Assembly: GCF_018070575.1 (NCBI RefSeq)
Contig: NZ_JAGPXN010000014.1
Location: 124,001-188,000 of the forward strand
Direction of reading: 5' to 3'
Origin: Micromonospora sp. C31
GTDB lineage: Bacteria; Actinomycetota; Actinomycetes; Mycobacteriales; Micromonosporaceae
Length of the DNA: 64,000 nucleotides
Shown here: positions 1-7,548 of the stretch, piece after piece
Layout of the letters: each line of letters begins with the position of its first letter
How positions within the stretch are numbered: the first letter of the stretch is position 1
Position numbers and translations under genes: made by a program
The notes under the pieces: generated by a model
Told to the model about the DNA's origin: nothing
Database searches by the model: none
The model's input: the letters and a program-made list of their open reading frames with translations, nothing else

Positions 1-2
1 GG

Positions 3-257
3 GGCGTACGCGGGTACGTGGCCGACGCCCCCGGTGCGGGCACCGTGCTGCTGGCCGCGCCGCCGGGCGTGCCCCTGGATCCCCGCTTCGGGGTCGGCTC
101 GGCCGCCGCGCACGCCGCGAGCGGGGCGCTCGCCCTCACCGGGAACTGGCCGAGCCTGCGCCGGGACGTGGACACCGCCGGCGACCTGGCCGCGGCGGCC
201 CGGCTCGGGCTGGGGCCCCGAACGGCCGCGCTGGCCGCCGCAAGCTGCCCGGTCTGA
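3..257 (+). CDS. cofC: CofC/FbiD nucleotidyltransferase, C-terminal part
   Basis: Only the last 84 codons are visible; the frame is already open at the left edge. They read GTVLLAAP, LDPRFG.GSAAAH.ASGA and LRRDVDT, the C-terminal signature of the CofC/FbiD family. These cytoplasmic enzymes guanylylate 2-phospholactate or, in many actinobacteria, phosphoenolpyruvate, giving the activated precursor for the side chain of cofactor F420. The nucleotide-binding N-terminus lies outside the window, so substrate preference cannot be judged. In M. tuberculosis fbiD (Rv2983) also sits directly before ppk1, which supports the call. The next gene starts 21 nt downstream. Confidence 0.82.
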   Translation, partial: GVRGYVADAPGAGTVLLAAPPGVPLDPRFGVGSAAAHAASGALALTGNWPSLRRDVDTAGDLAAAARLGLGPRTAALAAASCPV

Positions 258-265
258 GGGGCGTG

Positions 266-271
266 TAGCGT
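266..271 (+). promoter_or_regulatory. -10 hexamer of a leaderless promoter
   Basis: TAGCGT is followed by exactly 7 nt and then ATG at 279. A transcript started at the normal distance from this hexamer would begin at or next to the start codon. This favours ATG 279 over the GTG at 270, which lies inside the hexamer. Confidence 0.5.
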
Positions 272-278
272 GCGGGAC

Positions 279-476
279 ATGCAGGGCACGGTGGCCACCT
301 ACGACGCGGCGACCCGCAGCGGGACGCTGCTCCTCGACGACGGCACCGAGCTGGCCTTCCCGGCCCGGGCGTTCGACGCCTCCGGCCTGCGGCTGCTCCG
401 CCTCGGCCAGCGGCTGCGCGTCGAGACCGACGCCACCGGCGAAGTGGTCCGGGTGACATTGCCGACGATGGCCTGA
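279..476 (+). CDS. Small cold-shock-like OB-fold protein
   Basis: A 65-residue protein beginning MQGTVATYD, with GTLLLDDGTELAFPA, LRLLRLGQRLRVE and a VTLPT end. The alternating beta pattern and the G-T-V / D-D-G-T-E-L arrangement resemble short actinobacterial cold-shock-domain proteins that bind single-stranded nucleic acid. The canonical RNP1 aromatic motif is weak, so nucleic-acid binding is inferred from overall likeness only. I chose ATG 279 over GTG 270 because a TAnnnT hexamer sits 7 nt before it and homologues of this type start MQGTVA. It lies between cofC and ppk and is probably expressed from its own promoter. Confidence 0.65.
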   Translation: MQGTVATYDAATRSGTLLLDDGTELAFPARAFDASGLRLLRLGQRLRVETDATGEVVRVTLPTMA

Positions 477-489
477 GCGGCTACCCGAA

Positions 490-511
490 GTTCGTTTTAC
501 GTTAACCGCAT
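490..511 (+). promoter_or_regulatory. Putative PHO box before ppk
   Basis: Two adjacent 11-nt units start GTTCGTT and GTTAACC. They resemble the direct-repeat PHO box of streptomycetes (7-nt core GTTCACC), matching at 4/7 and 6/7 positions. They cover the place where a -35 element would lie relative to the -10 at 518-523, which is typical of PhoP-activated promoters. PhoP control of ppk is established in Streptomyces; here it is inferred from sequence. Confidence 0.5.
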
Positions 512-517
512 CCGGGT

Positions 518-523
518 GATTAT
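518..523 (+). promoter_or_regulatory. -10 hexamer of ppk, leaderless
   Basis: GATTAT is followed by 6 nt and then the GTG start at 530, so the expected transcription start coincides with the first base of the start codon. No Shine-Dalgarno sequence is needed. Confidence 0.5.
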
Positions 524-529
524 GGGCAG

Positions 530-2875
530 GTGAGCACCCCTCGCAAGCGCCCCGCCAGCCGCCCGCACCCCGACCCTGCCGCGCCCCGTAACGGCGCCCG
601 GTCCCGCCGCGCCGACGGCCGTTTCCACACCGGTGCGGCCCCGGCGGACGCGCCCGCCTCCGCCCCCGGGGAGGCTGCCGCCACGACCGATGCGGCCCCG
701 ACCGGCGGGGCGGCCGCCTCCGCCGGGCTGGAAGAGGTGCTGGACCCGGTGCCCGGCCCGCCCGCCGAGGCACCGGCGCCCGACCTCACCGACGAGCCGC
801 CCGTGGCCGAGCCGCTGCCGGAGGACCGCTTCCTCAACCGGGAGCTCTCCTGGCTCGACTTCAACGCCCGGGTGCTGGCGCTCGCCGAGGACCCGGGCAC
901 GCCGTTGCTGGAGCGGGCCAAGTTCCTGGCCATCTTCGCCAGCAACCTGGACGAGTTCTACATGGTGCGCGTCGCCGGCCTGAAGCGTCGGCTCCAGGCC
1001 GGCCTGCCGGTACGCGGCGGTGACCGGATGCCGCTGCGCACCCAGCTGGAGCTGGTCGCCGCCAAGGCCGCGACGCTGGTGGCCCGGCACTCGGCCTGCC
1101 TGACCGACGAGGTGCTGCCGAAGCTGGCCGCCGAGGACATCCGGATCCTGCGCTGGGCCGACCTGGACGACCCGGAGCGGGAACGGCTGCGCACGTACTT
1201 CCGGGAGCAGATCTTCCCGGTGCTGACCCCGCTGGCGGTGGACCCGGCGCACCCCTTCCCGTACATCTCCGGGCGGTCGCTCAACCTCGCGGTGGCGGTC
1301 CGCGACCCCGACGGCGGCTCGGAGTTCTTCGCCCGGGTGAAGGTGCCGAACAACGTGCCCCGCTTCGTCCGGGTGTACCGCGACCTGCCGGGCCTGCGGA
1401 TGCTGCCGGTGGAGGACCTGATCTCGGTGCACCTGGGGCAGCTCTTCTCCGGCATGCGGGTGGTCGAGTGCCACCTGTTCCGGGTCACCCGCAACGCCGA
1501 GGTGGAGGTGGACGAGGACCGCGACGAGGACCTGCTCCAGGCGCTGGAACGGGAGCTGGCCCGGCGCCGGTTCGGCCCGCCCGTACGGCTGGAGGTGGCC
1601 GCCTCGATCTCCGACCACGTGCTGGAGCTGCTCGTCCGCGAGCTGGACATGCACGACCAGGAGGTGCTGCGGGTGCCCGGCCTGCTCGACCTCTCCGCGC
1701 TCTGGCAGCTCTACGACGAGGCCGACCGGCCGGACCTGAAGGATCCGCCGTTCGTGCCGGCCACCCACCCCCGGCTCACCGAGGGCGAGGTGCCGCGCAG
1801 TGTCTTCGCGACCCTGCGCGACGGCGACATCCTGGTCCACCACCCTTACCACTCGTTCGCCACCAGCGTGCAGCGCTTCGTCGAGCAGGCCGCCGCGGAC
1901 CCGGACGTGCTGGCCATCAAGCAGACCCTCTACCGCACCAGCGGCGACTCCCCGATCGTGGACGCGCTCGTCGACGCGGCGGCCGCCGGCAAGCAGGTGG
2001 TGGTGCTGGTCGAGGTGAAGGCGCGCTTCGACGAGGTGGCCAACATCGGCTGGGCGCGCACGCTGGAGCGCGCCGGCTGCCACGTCGTCTACGGCCTGGT
2101 CGGGCTCAAGACGCACTGCAAGACCGCCCTGGTGGTACGCCAGGAGGGCAACCAGATCCGCCGCTACTGCCACATCGGCACCGGCAACTACCACCCGAAG
2201 ACCGCCCGGCTCTACGAGGACTTCGGCATGCTCACCGCCGACCCGGAGATCGGGGCCGACCTGACCGATCTGTTCAACGTGCTCACCGGCTACAGCCGGC
2301 AGACCGCGTACCGGCGGCTGCTGGTGGCGCCGCAGGGCATCCGCCGCGGGCTGATCGAGCGGATCGACCGGGAGATCGCACACGTCCGGCTGGGCATGCC
2401 CGGGCTCGTGCAGATCAAGGTGAACTCGCTGGTCGACGAGGAGATCACCGACGCGCTCTACCGGGCCTCCCGCGCCGGCGTCCACGTCGACCTGGTGATC
2501 CGGGGCATGTGCACGCTGCGACCGGGGGTGCCCGGCCTGTCGGAGAACATCCGGGTCCGCTCGATCCTGGGCCGGTTCCTGGAGCACTCCCGGATCTTCC
2601 GGTTCGGCAACGACGGCGACGCCGAGTTCTGGATGGGCTCGGCCGACCTGATGCACCGCAACCTGGACCGCCGGGTCGAGGCGCTGGTGCGGGTGAGCGA
2701 CCCGGTCGCCCGCGCCGAGCTGGACCACGTGCTGACCGCCGCGATGAGCCCGGACGTGGACGCGTTCGAGCTGGCGCCGGACGGCACCTGGAGTCGGCGT
2801 ACCGGCACCGCCGAGGAGCCGCCGGTGCACCTCCAGGAGTTGCTGCTGCGTCGCGTCGGTGGCACGGCGGGCTGA
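530..2875 (+). CDS. ppk: Polyphosphate kinase Ppk1
   Basis: This 781-residue protein makes polyphosphate reversibly from ATP. After a proline/alanine-rich extension of about 97 residues come the N domain (NRELSWLDFNARVLALAED, FLAIFASNLDEFYMVR) and the phospholipase-D-like catalytic halves. The autophosphorylated histidine is H529 in LKTHCK and the second essential histidine is H686 in LEHSRI. Their spacing of 157 equals that of E. coli H435 and H592. The GTG start is supported by the -10 placed 6 nt before it. A PHO-box-like repeat upstream suggests induction under phosphate limitation. The neighbour at 2900 can hydrolyse nucleotides and matches mutT1 beside ppk1 in mycobacteria. Confidence 0.97.
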   Translation: MSTPRKRPASRPHPDPAAPRNGARSRRADGRFHTGAAPADAPASAPGEAAATTDAAPTGGAAASAGLEEVLDPVPGPPAEAPAPDLTDEPPVAEPLPEDRFLNRELSWLDFNARVLALAEDPGTPLLERAKFLAIFASNLDEFYMVRVAGLKRRLQAGLPVRGGDRMPLRTQLELVAAKAATLVARHSACLTDEVLPKLAAEDIRILRWADLDDPERERLRTYFREQIFPVLTPLAVDPAHPFPYISGRSLNLAVAVRDPDGGSEFFARVKVPNNVPRFVRVYRDLPGLRMLPVEDLISVHLGQLFSGMRVVECHLFRVTRNAEVEVDEDRDEDLLQALERELARRRFGPPVRLEVAASISDHVLELLVRELDMHDQEVLRVPGLLDLSALWQLYDEADRPDLKDPPFVPATHPRLTEGEVPRSVFATLRDGDILVHHPYHSFATSVQRFVEQAAADPDVLAIKQTLYRTSGDSPIVDALVDAAAAGKQVVVLVEVKARFDEVANIGWARTLERAGCHVVYGLVGLKTHCKTALVVRQEGNQIRRYCHIGTGNYHPKTARLYEDFGMLTADPEIGADLTDLFNVLTGYSRQTAYRRLLVAPQGIRRGLIERIDREIAHVRLGMPGLVQIKVNSLVDEEITDALYRASRAGVHVDLVIRGMCTLRPGVPGLSENIRVRSILGRFLEHSRIFRFGNDGDAEFWMGSADLMHRNLDRRVEALVRVSDPVARAELDHVLTAAMSPDVDAFELAPDGTWSRRTGTAEEPPVHLQELLLRRVGGTAG

Positions 2876-2887
2876 CCCGTACCCGCA

Positions 2888-2893
2888 TAGGCT
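2888..2893 (+). promoter_or_regulatory. -10 hexamer of a leaderless promoter
   Basis: TAGGCT is followed by exactly 6 nt and then the ATG at 2900. It matches TAnnnT fully and predicts a leaderless mRNA. Confidence 0.55.
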
Positions 2894-2899
2894 GACGAG

Positions 2900-3874
2900 A
2901 TGCTGGATGAGCGGGACGCGGCGGGCCCCGGTCGGGGATGGTCGACCGGTGCGGGCGACGCGCGGCCGCCGATCCGGGCGGCGGGCGGCGTCGTGTGGCG
3001 CCCCGCCGACGACCCCGGGCCGGCCGACGGGCACGCGGACGCCCGAGCGCCGCGCGGCGGGATGCTGGTCTGTCTGGTGCACCGGCCCCGCTACGGCGAC
3101 TGGTCACTGCCCAAGGGCAAGCTGGAGCGCGGTGAGCATCCGCTGCTCGCCGCCGTTCGGGAGGTGGCCGAGGAGGCCGACGTCCGGGCGGTGCCGCAGG
3201 TGCGGCTGCCCACCGTGCGCTACCGCAGCGAGGGCCGGCCGAAGGTGGTCGACTACTGGTCGATGCGGGCGGCGGCCACCGGCGGCTTCCAACCGGCCAC
3301 CGAGGTCGACGACGTGCGCTGGCTCGGCGTGGACGAGGCGATCCGGCTGGTCAGCTATCCGCACGACGCCGAGGTGCTGGCCGCCTTCGGCGCCCTGCCG
3401 ACGGTCACCGGGACGGTGACGCTGGTGCGGCACGCCCACGCCGGCAAGCGGGCCACCTGGTCCGGCCCGGACACCGCCCGGCCGCTCGACGCGCAGGGCT
3501 GGGCGCAGGCCCACGCGCTCGCCCCGCTGGTGGCGCTGGCCCGCCCGGTGCGCCTGCTGTCGGCCTCGGCCCGCCGCTGCGTACAGACCCTCGACCCGGC
3601 GGCGGCCCTGCTCGACCTGCCGATCGAGGTCGACGGCGACCTGGACGAGCCGCGCCCGGGCCAGCAACCCGACGAGTGCGCGCTGGCCGCCGCCGCCCGC
3701 CTGGCCGCGCTGGCGGCCACCGGAGCGCCGGTCGCGGCGTGCAGCCAGGGCAAGGTGATCCCGGGCGCCCTGGCCCGGCTCAGCGGGCGGCCGGACGACT
3801 TCACCACCGCGAAGGGCGGCGGCTGGCTGCTCGCCTTCGCCGGCGACCACCTGCTCGCCTTCGACCGCCTCTGA
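2900..3874 (+). CDS. Nudix hydrolase fused to histidine phosphatase, MutT1-like
   Basis: A 324-residue two-domain protein. Residues about 25-160 are a Nudix domain: the box runs from G73 (GKLERGE, then REVAEEADV), with aspartate where the consensus has the final glycine. Residues about 172-324 are a histidine-phosphatase domain with LVRHAHAGKR (H178). This is the architecture of mycobacterial MutT1, which removes oxidised guanine nucleotides and splits diadenosine polyphosphates. A linker insert of about 15 residues (DPGPADGHADARAP) sits early in the Nudix fold. The gene follows ppk by 24 nt but has its own leaderless promoter. It converges with the next gene, leaving only 16 nt. Confidence 0.88.
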   Translation: MLDERDAAGPGRGWSTGAGDARPPIRAAGGVVWRPADDPGPADGHADARAPRGGMLVCLVHRPRYGDWSLPKGKLERGEHPLLAAVREVAEEADVRAVPQVRLPTVRYRSEGRPKVVDYWSMRAAATGGFQPATEVDDVRWLGVDEAIRLVSYPHDAEVLAAFGALPTVTGTVTLVRHAHAGKRATWSGPDTARPLDAQGWAQAHALAPLVALARPVRLLSASARRCVQTLDPAAALLDLPIEVDGDLDEPRPGQQPDECALAAAARLAALAATGAPVAACSQGKVIPGALARLSGRPDDFTTAKGGGWLLAFAGDHLLAFDRL

Positions 3875-3890
3875 CCGATGTGCAAGCGGT

Positions 3891-5948
3891 TCAGGTCGGG
3901 GGCAGGGTCAGGGTCACCGCGACCGGCAGGTGGTCGCTGGCCGTCCCGGGCCGGGCCGCCGCGTCGTCGGCCGCCAGGTCGGGCGTGACGAAGACGTGGT
4001 CGATCTGCTGGCGCGGGGCGTCCGCCGGGCTGGTCGGCAGGGGACGGGCGACGGCCAACGCGTCGACCAGACCGGCCCGGGTGAACTCGGCGAACGCCGG
4101 GTCGCCCGGCTCGGTGTTCAGGTCGCCGGCGACCACCAGGGGCCGGCCGGCCGCGTACCGGACGGCGAAGTCGGCCACCGCGCGGGCCTGGACCACGGGG
4201 TCCCCGCCGGGCGGCGGTTGCAGGTGGGTGGCGACCACCGCGAGGCGGACGTCCTCGCCGAAGTCGACCGTGATCCCGAGCGCCTGCGCCCCGGTGGGCG
4301 CGCCGACCGCCGGCAGCGGCCGGGTCCGCGCCGCGTCCAGGGGCCAGCGGCTCAGCACGGCGTCGCCCCAGAGCGGATCGGCGGCCGGCGCGAAGACGTA
4401 CGGCATGTCCAGCCGCTCCGCCAGCAGGTCGAGCGTGTCGTGCCCGCCGTTGAGCAGCCAGCCCCGGTCCACCTCGCTGAGCGCCATGACGTCGGCCCCG
4501 GCAACGGCCCGCGCCAGCGCGTCGGGGTCGAAGCGGCCGTGGATCCCGAACCCCATCCGCACGTTGTACGCCGCCACCCGCACCGTCTCCGGCGGCCCGT
4601 CGCGGTTGGTCGCGGACAGCAGCTCGTCGCTGGCGATCGCGGCCAGCAGCGTCAGTACGGCGGCCGACGCGGCCGTCCACACCGGCGGCAGCGGCGACGG
4701 GAGCGGGCCCGGGACCGGACGGCCCGATCCGCCGCCTCCCCCGGCCGGTCGGAGGGCCCCGCGCGAAGGGGTGGGCCGGGTCGCCAGCGCGACGGCGGCG
4801 ACCAGCGCCGCCACCGCCACCGGCACCCCGGCGTTGGGGTGGCCGAGGTCGTACGCGGCGTAGTAGGCCACCGTCGCGACGGCGAAGACCAGCATCCCGG
4901 CGACGGCGGCGTACCCGCGCCGCGCAGCCGCCCGCGCCGGGTCCTGCCCGCCGCCGTCCTGGGCCGGGTCCTGCCCGCCGCCGTCCTGGGCCGGATCCTG
5001 CCCGCCGCCGTCGGGCCCCGGGCCGCCGGTGGCGCCGGTGCCGCCCCGGGTCCCGCCGTCGGCCGCGCCGGCCGACGCCAGGCACGCGCCGAGGCCGACG
5101 GCGCTGAGCAGGACGGCCGGCAGCAGCAGTTCCCCGCGTTCGAGGGCGACGAGGACGGCCCCGCCGACCAGGGCCACCGGCCCGAGCCACCGCCAGGCCC
5201 CACGGCGGGGCGGGGCCAGCGCGGCGAGCAGGAAGCCGCCGACGGCCACGGCGAGCGGGGCGGCGCCGACGAGCGGCACCGTGGCCACCCCCACCTCGTC
5301 GCCGGGGTCCGAGTGCAGCAGCCCGAACTGGTACGACGTCGCCGTCCGGGCCACCGCGGGGGAGAGCGCCACCATGCCGGCGAGCAGCAACGCCGGCCCG
5401 GCCAGCAGCCAGCTCCGTACGCCGCCCGCCCCGGCCGGCGGTGTGGGCCGCGTCTGCCCCGCCAGGAAGAGGCCCGCCACCGCGACGGCGGCGAGCCACG
5501 CCGGCCAGTCCCCGAAGAACGCGGAGCGGTACGTGTCCAGCGCCGTGTGCATGAGGGCGCCGACCGCCAGCCCGAGCGCCAGCCCGGGTACGGGGCGGTC
5601 GGTGCCGGCGGCGGCGCCGGCGAGCCAGACCAGTCCCGCGAGCAGCCCGGCCGTGGCGAGCCAGAGCTGGAGCCGCCCGCCCGGCTGGCCGTTGACGGCG
5701 AGGCGTGCCAGGACCAGCAGCACCGCGGCGGCGAGCGTGACGGGGCGGACGCCGACCCGGCGGGTCAGCGCGGGGGCGGCCAGGGCGAGCAGGAACCAGC
5801 CGACCGCGAACGCCCCCAGCAGTTCGGCGGGGGTCGACGCGGCCTGCCCGAAGATGGTGATGACCGCCGGCAGGAAGACGCGCAGCACGTCGACCAGGAG
5901 CACGACGCCGAGGGCGAGGGTGACGGTGGTGACATGGCGGTAGCGCAC
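3891..5948 (-). CDS. Polytopic membrane protein with C-terminal endonuclease/exonuclease/phosphatase domain
   Basis: A 685-residue protein. The first 440 or so residues are a run of hydrophobic helices. The last 230 form an EEP fold: VRVAAYNVRMGFG, ALSEVDRGWL, VVATHLQPPP, VVAGDLNTEPGDPAF, QIDHVFVT and GTASDHLPV, giving the usual metal and catalytic E, D, N and H residues. Some relatives act on phosphoesters of nucleic acids or lipids; the substrate here is unknown. Between the parts lies a linker with three copies of a nonapeptide containing QDPA and DGGG, encoded by a 27-bp tandem repeat near 4923-5013. I chose GTG at 5948 because GAAAGG lies 8 nt upstream. The gene interrupts the mutT1-hup order seen in mycobacteria. 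Confidence 0.8.
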   Translation of the reverse strand: MRYRHVTTVTLALGVVLLVDVLRVFLPAVITIFGQAASTPAELLGAFAVGWFLLALAAPALTRRVGVRPVTLAAAVLLVLARLAVNGQPGGRLQLWLATAGLLAGLVWLAGAAAGTDRPVPGLALGLAVGALMHTALDTYRSAFFGDWPAWLAAVAVAGLFLAGQTRPTPPAGAGGVRSWLLAGPALLLAGMVALSPAVARTATSYQFGLLHSDPGDEVGVATVPLVGAAPLAVAVGGFLLAALAPPRRGAWRWLGPVALVGGAVLVALERGELLLPAVLLSAVGLGACLASAGAADGGTRGGTGATGGPGPDGGGQDPAQDGGGQDPAQDGGGQDPARAAARRGYAAVAGMLVFAVATVAYYAAYDLGHPNAGVPVAVAALVAAVALATRPTPSRGALRPAGGGGGSGRPVPGPLPSPLPPVWTAASAAVLTLLAAIASDELLSATNRDGPPETVRVAAYNVRMGFGIHGRFDPDALARAVAGADVMALSEVDRGWLLNGGHDTLDLLAERLDMPYVFAPAADPLWGDAVLSRWPLDAARTRPLPAVGAPTGAQALGITVDFGEDVRLAVVATHLQPPPGGDPVVQARAVADFAVRYAAGRPLVVAGDLNTEPGDPAFAEFTRAGLVDALAVARPLPTSPADAPRQQIDHVFVTPDLAADDAAARPGTASDHLPVAVTLTLPPT
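4923..5013 (+). repeat. 27-bp tandem repeat inside the EEP membrane gene
   Basis: About three consecutive 27-bp units encode repeated D-P-A-Q-D-G-G-G-Q segments in the linker between membrane and catalytic parts. In-frame unit length preserves the gene, so copy number could vary between strains. Confidence 0.75.
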
Positions 5949-6027
5949 CGGGGCTGCCTTTCGCCGACCGGAAGGGGTGCGGCGATTCTGCGGGCGGGGC
6001 ACGGTCCCGGTCAACGACCGGAGGGCT

Positions 6028-6073
6028 GGTACGGCGAGGGCGTCCACCGGCCGGTGGACGCCCTCGCCGTACC
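6028..6073 (-). terminator. Perfect 46-bp palindrome, hup terminator
   Basis: Two 23-nt arms are exact reverse complements with no spacer; the left arm starts GGTACGGCGAGGG and the centre is CCGGCCGG. It begins 7 nt past the hup stop codon. There is no U tract, as is common for actinobacterial terminators. The strong stem may also protect the mRNA end. Confidence 0.8.
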
Positions 6074-6080
6074 GCTCGAC

Positions 6081-6776
6081 TCAGCGCTTGGTCGCGGCCT
6101 TCTTGGTCGCGGTCTTCTTGGCCGGCGCCTTCTTGGCCGCCGTGCTCTTGCTCGCCGTCGCGGCGGTCTTCTTCGCCGCCGTGGCCTTCGTCGCCGCGGT
6201 GGTCTTCTTCGCCGGGGCGGCCTTGGCGGTCGCGGTCTTCTTCGCCGCGCTGGTCTTGGCCGCCTTCGCCGCGGGAGCCTTCTTGGCCGCCGTGGTCGCC
6301 GTGGTCGCCTTGGCCACGGTGGCCTTCGCCCCCGCCGTCTTGGCCCCGGTCGCCTTCGCCCCCGCCGCCTTGGCCCCGGTCGCCTTCGCCCCGGTCGCCT
6401 TCGCCCCCGTCGTCTTGGCCGCCGCCGTGGACTTGGCGGCGGACGTCGTCTTGGCGGCGGCCGCGGTGGTCTTCTTCGCCGCCGCCGTGGCCTTCGGCAC
6501 CTTGCCGCTGGCCACCATCTCCTTGAACCCTGCGCCGGGACGGAAGGTCGGGACGGATGTCTTCTTGACCTTCACCGCCTCGCCGGTCCGCGGGTTGCGC
6601 GCTGTTCGGGCGCCCCGGACACGCTTTTCGAACGCTCCGAATCCGGTGATCGCCACCTTCTCGCCCTTGGTGACCGCCGCCTGGACCTCAGCGAGGACCG
6701 CGTCGAGCGCGGCCGTCGCCGTCTTCCGGTCCCCCAGGCGAACGGCGAGCGCCTCGATGAGCTCGGCCTTGTTCAC
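6081..6776 (-). CDS. hup: HU-family nucleoid protein with Lys/Ala-rich tail
   Basis: A 231-residue protein. Residues 1-93 are a standard HU domain (NKAELIEALAVRLGDRK, TGFGAFEKR, ARNPRTGEAV, FRPGAGFKEMV), which bends and compacts DNA as a dimer. The remaining 138 residues are a histone-H1-like tail of AKKT, TGAKA and PAKK repeats, the arrangement of mycobacterial HupB and streptomycete HupS. The GTG at 6776 has GGGAGG 5 nt upstream. A promoter with TTGTGT and TACCGT 17 bp apart precedes it. The tail-coding DNA is a run of imperfect 15-bp repeats and could be length-variable. Confidence 0.95.
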   Translation of the reverse strand: MNKAELIEALAVRLGDRKTATAALDAVLAEVQAAVTKGEKVAITGFGAFEKRVRGARTARNPRTGEAVKVKKTSVPTFRPGAGFKEMVASGKVPKATAAAKKTTAAAAKTTSAAKSTAAAKTTGAKATGAKATGAKAAGAKATGAKTAGAKATVAKATTATTAAKKAPAAKAAKTSAAKKTATAKAAPAKKTTAATKATAAKKTAATASKSTAAKKAPAKKTATKKAATKR

Positions 6777-6825
6777 GGTTTCCTCCCGATTGTGCAACTG
6801 ACTCGACGCGAGCCATTCTGCGCGC

Positions 6826-6854
6826 ACGGTATGCCCTGTGCTGCCGGGACACAA
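6826..6854 (-). promoter_or_regulatory. hup promoter
   Basis: On the minus strand TTGTGT (6854-6849) and TACCGT (6831-6826) are separated by exactly 17 bp. The expected start near 6819 gives a leader of about 43 nt, which contains the ribosome binding site. Confidence 0.5.
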
Positions 6855-6892
6855 ACATTCGGTGGAAAAAAGCCCTTGTGTCGTAACGGATT

Positions 6893-6921
6893 CGCCCCCA
6901 CCGGCGACACCGGCGGGGGCG
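6893..6921 (-). terminator. leuCD terminator
   Basis: A 12-nt stem (CGCCCCC.CCGG) with one mismatch and a 5-nt loop lies 27 nt past the leuD stop. A run of six T follows about 25 nt later on the minus strand. Confidence 0.6.
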
Positions 6922-6948
6922 GAAAACGCTGTGGGATCGGGCCTGCGG

Positions 6949-7536
6949 CTATACGACCGAGGGCAGGAACGGCGGCCGGGTGGCCTCGAAGGCACTGATC
7001 TCCGCCGCGTGGCGGAGGGTGAGTCCAATGTCGTCCAAGCCCTCCAGCAGCCGCCAGCGGCTGAAGTCGTCCATCGGGAACGACCAGGTGGCCTCGCCGA
7101 GACGCACCTCGCGGGCGGTCAGGTCGACGGTGACCGGGGTGGTCGGGTCGGCCTCCACCCGATCCCAGATCTCCTCGACCGCTGCCAATTCCAGCTCGAC
7201 CGGGAGCAGCCCCTCCTTGAGGGCGTTGCCGCGGAAGATGTCGCCGAACCGGGGTGAGATCACGGCGTGGAAGCCCCAGTCGCGCAGCGCCCAGACGGCG
7301 TGCTCCCGGGAGGAGCCGGTGCCGAACTCCGGACCCGCCACGAGAATCGACGCACCGGAATGGACGTGATCGTTGAGCACGAATTCCGGATCCTCGCGCC
7401 AGGCGCTGAACAAGCCGTCCGCGAAACCGGTCCGGGTCACCCGCTTGAGGTACACGGCTGGGATGATCTGGTCGGTGTCCACGTTGGACCGCCGCAGCGG
7501 CACGGCGGTGCCCGTGTGGGTGGTGAACCTCTCCAT
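6949..7536 (-). CDS. leuD: 3-isopropylmalate dehydratase small subunit
   Basis: A 195-residue swivel subunit of isopropylmalate isomerase, which converts 2- to 3-isopropylmalate in leucine synthesis and, with citramalate, serves the isoleucine route starting from CimA. Recognised by NVDTDQIIPA, FGTGSSREHAVWAL (substrate-binding GSSREH loop) and ISPRFGDIFRGNALKEGLLP. Length is normal for the family. It lies 12 nt after leuC in one operon, and the pair is followed by a hairpin terminator. The leuCD-hup order is the same in mycobacteria. Confidence 0.97.
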   Translation of the reverse strand: MERFTTHTGTAVPLRRSNVDTDQIIPAVYLKRVTRTGFADGLFSAWREDPEFVLNDHVHSGASILVAGPEFGTGSSREHAVWALRDWGFHAVISPRFGDIFRGNALKEGLLPVELELAAVEEIWDRVEADPTTPVTVDLTAREVRLGEATWSFPMDDFSRWRLLEGLDDIGLTLRHAAEISAFEATRPPFLPSVV

Positions 7537-7548
7537 CTGGGTGCCCTT

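Noticed and set aside
497..3082. About 860-codon minus-strand frame opposite ppk
   Set aside because: Antisense shadow of ppk; His/Gln/Val-rich translation typical of reversed GC-rich coding DNA.
3930..6998. About 1020-codon plus-strand frame opposite the EEP and hup genes
   Set aside because: It mirrors GC-rich codons of genes on the other strand and has Arg/Gly-rich composition without domains.
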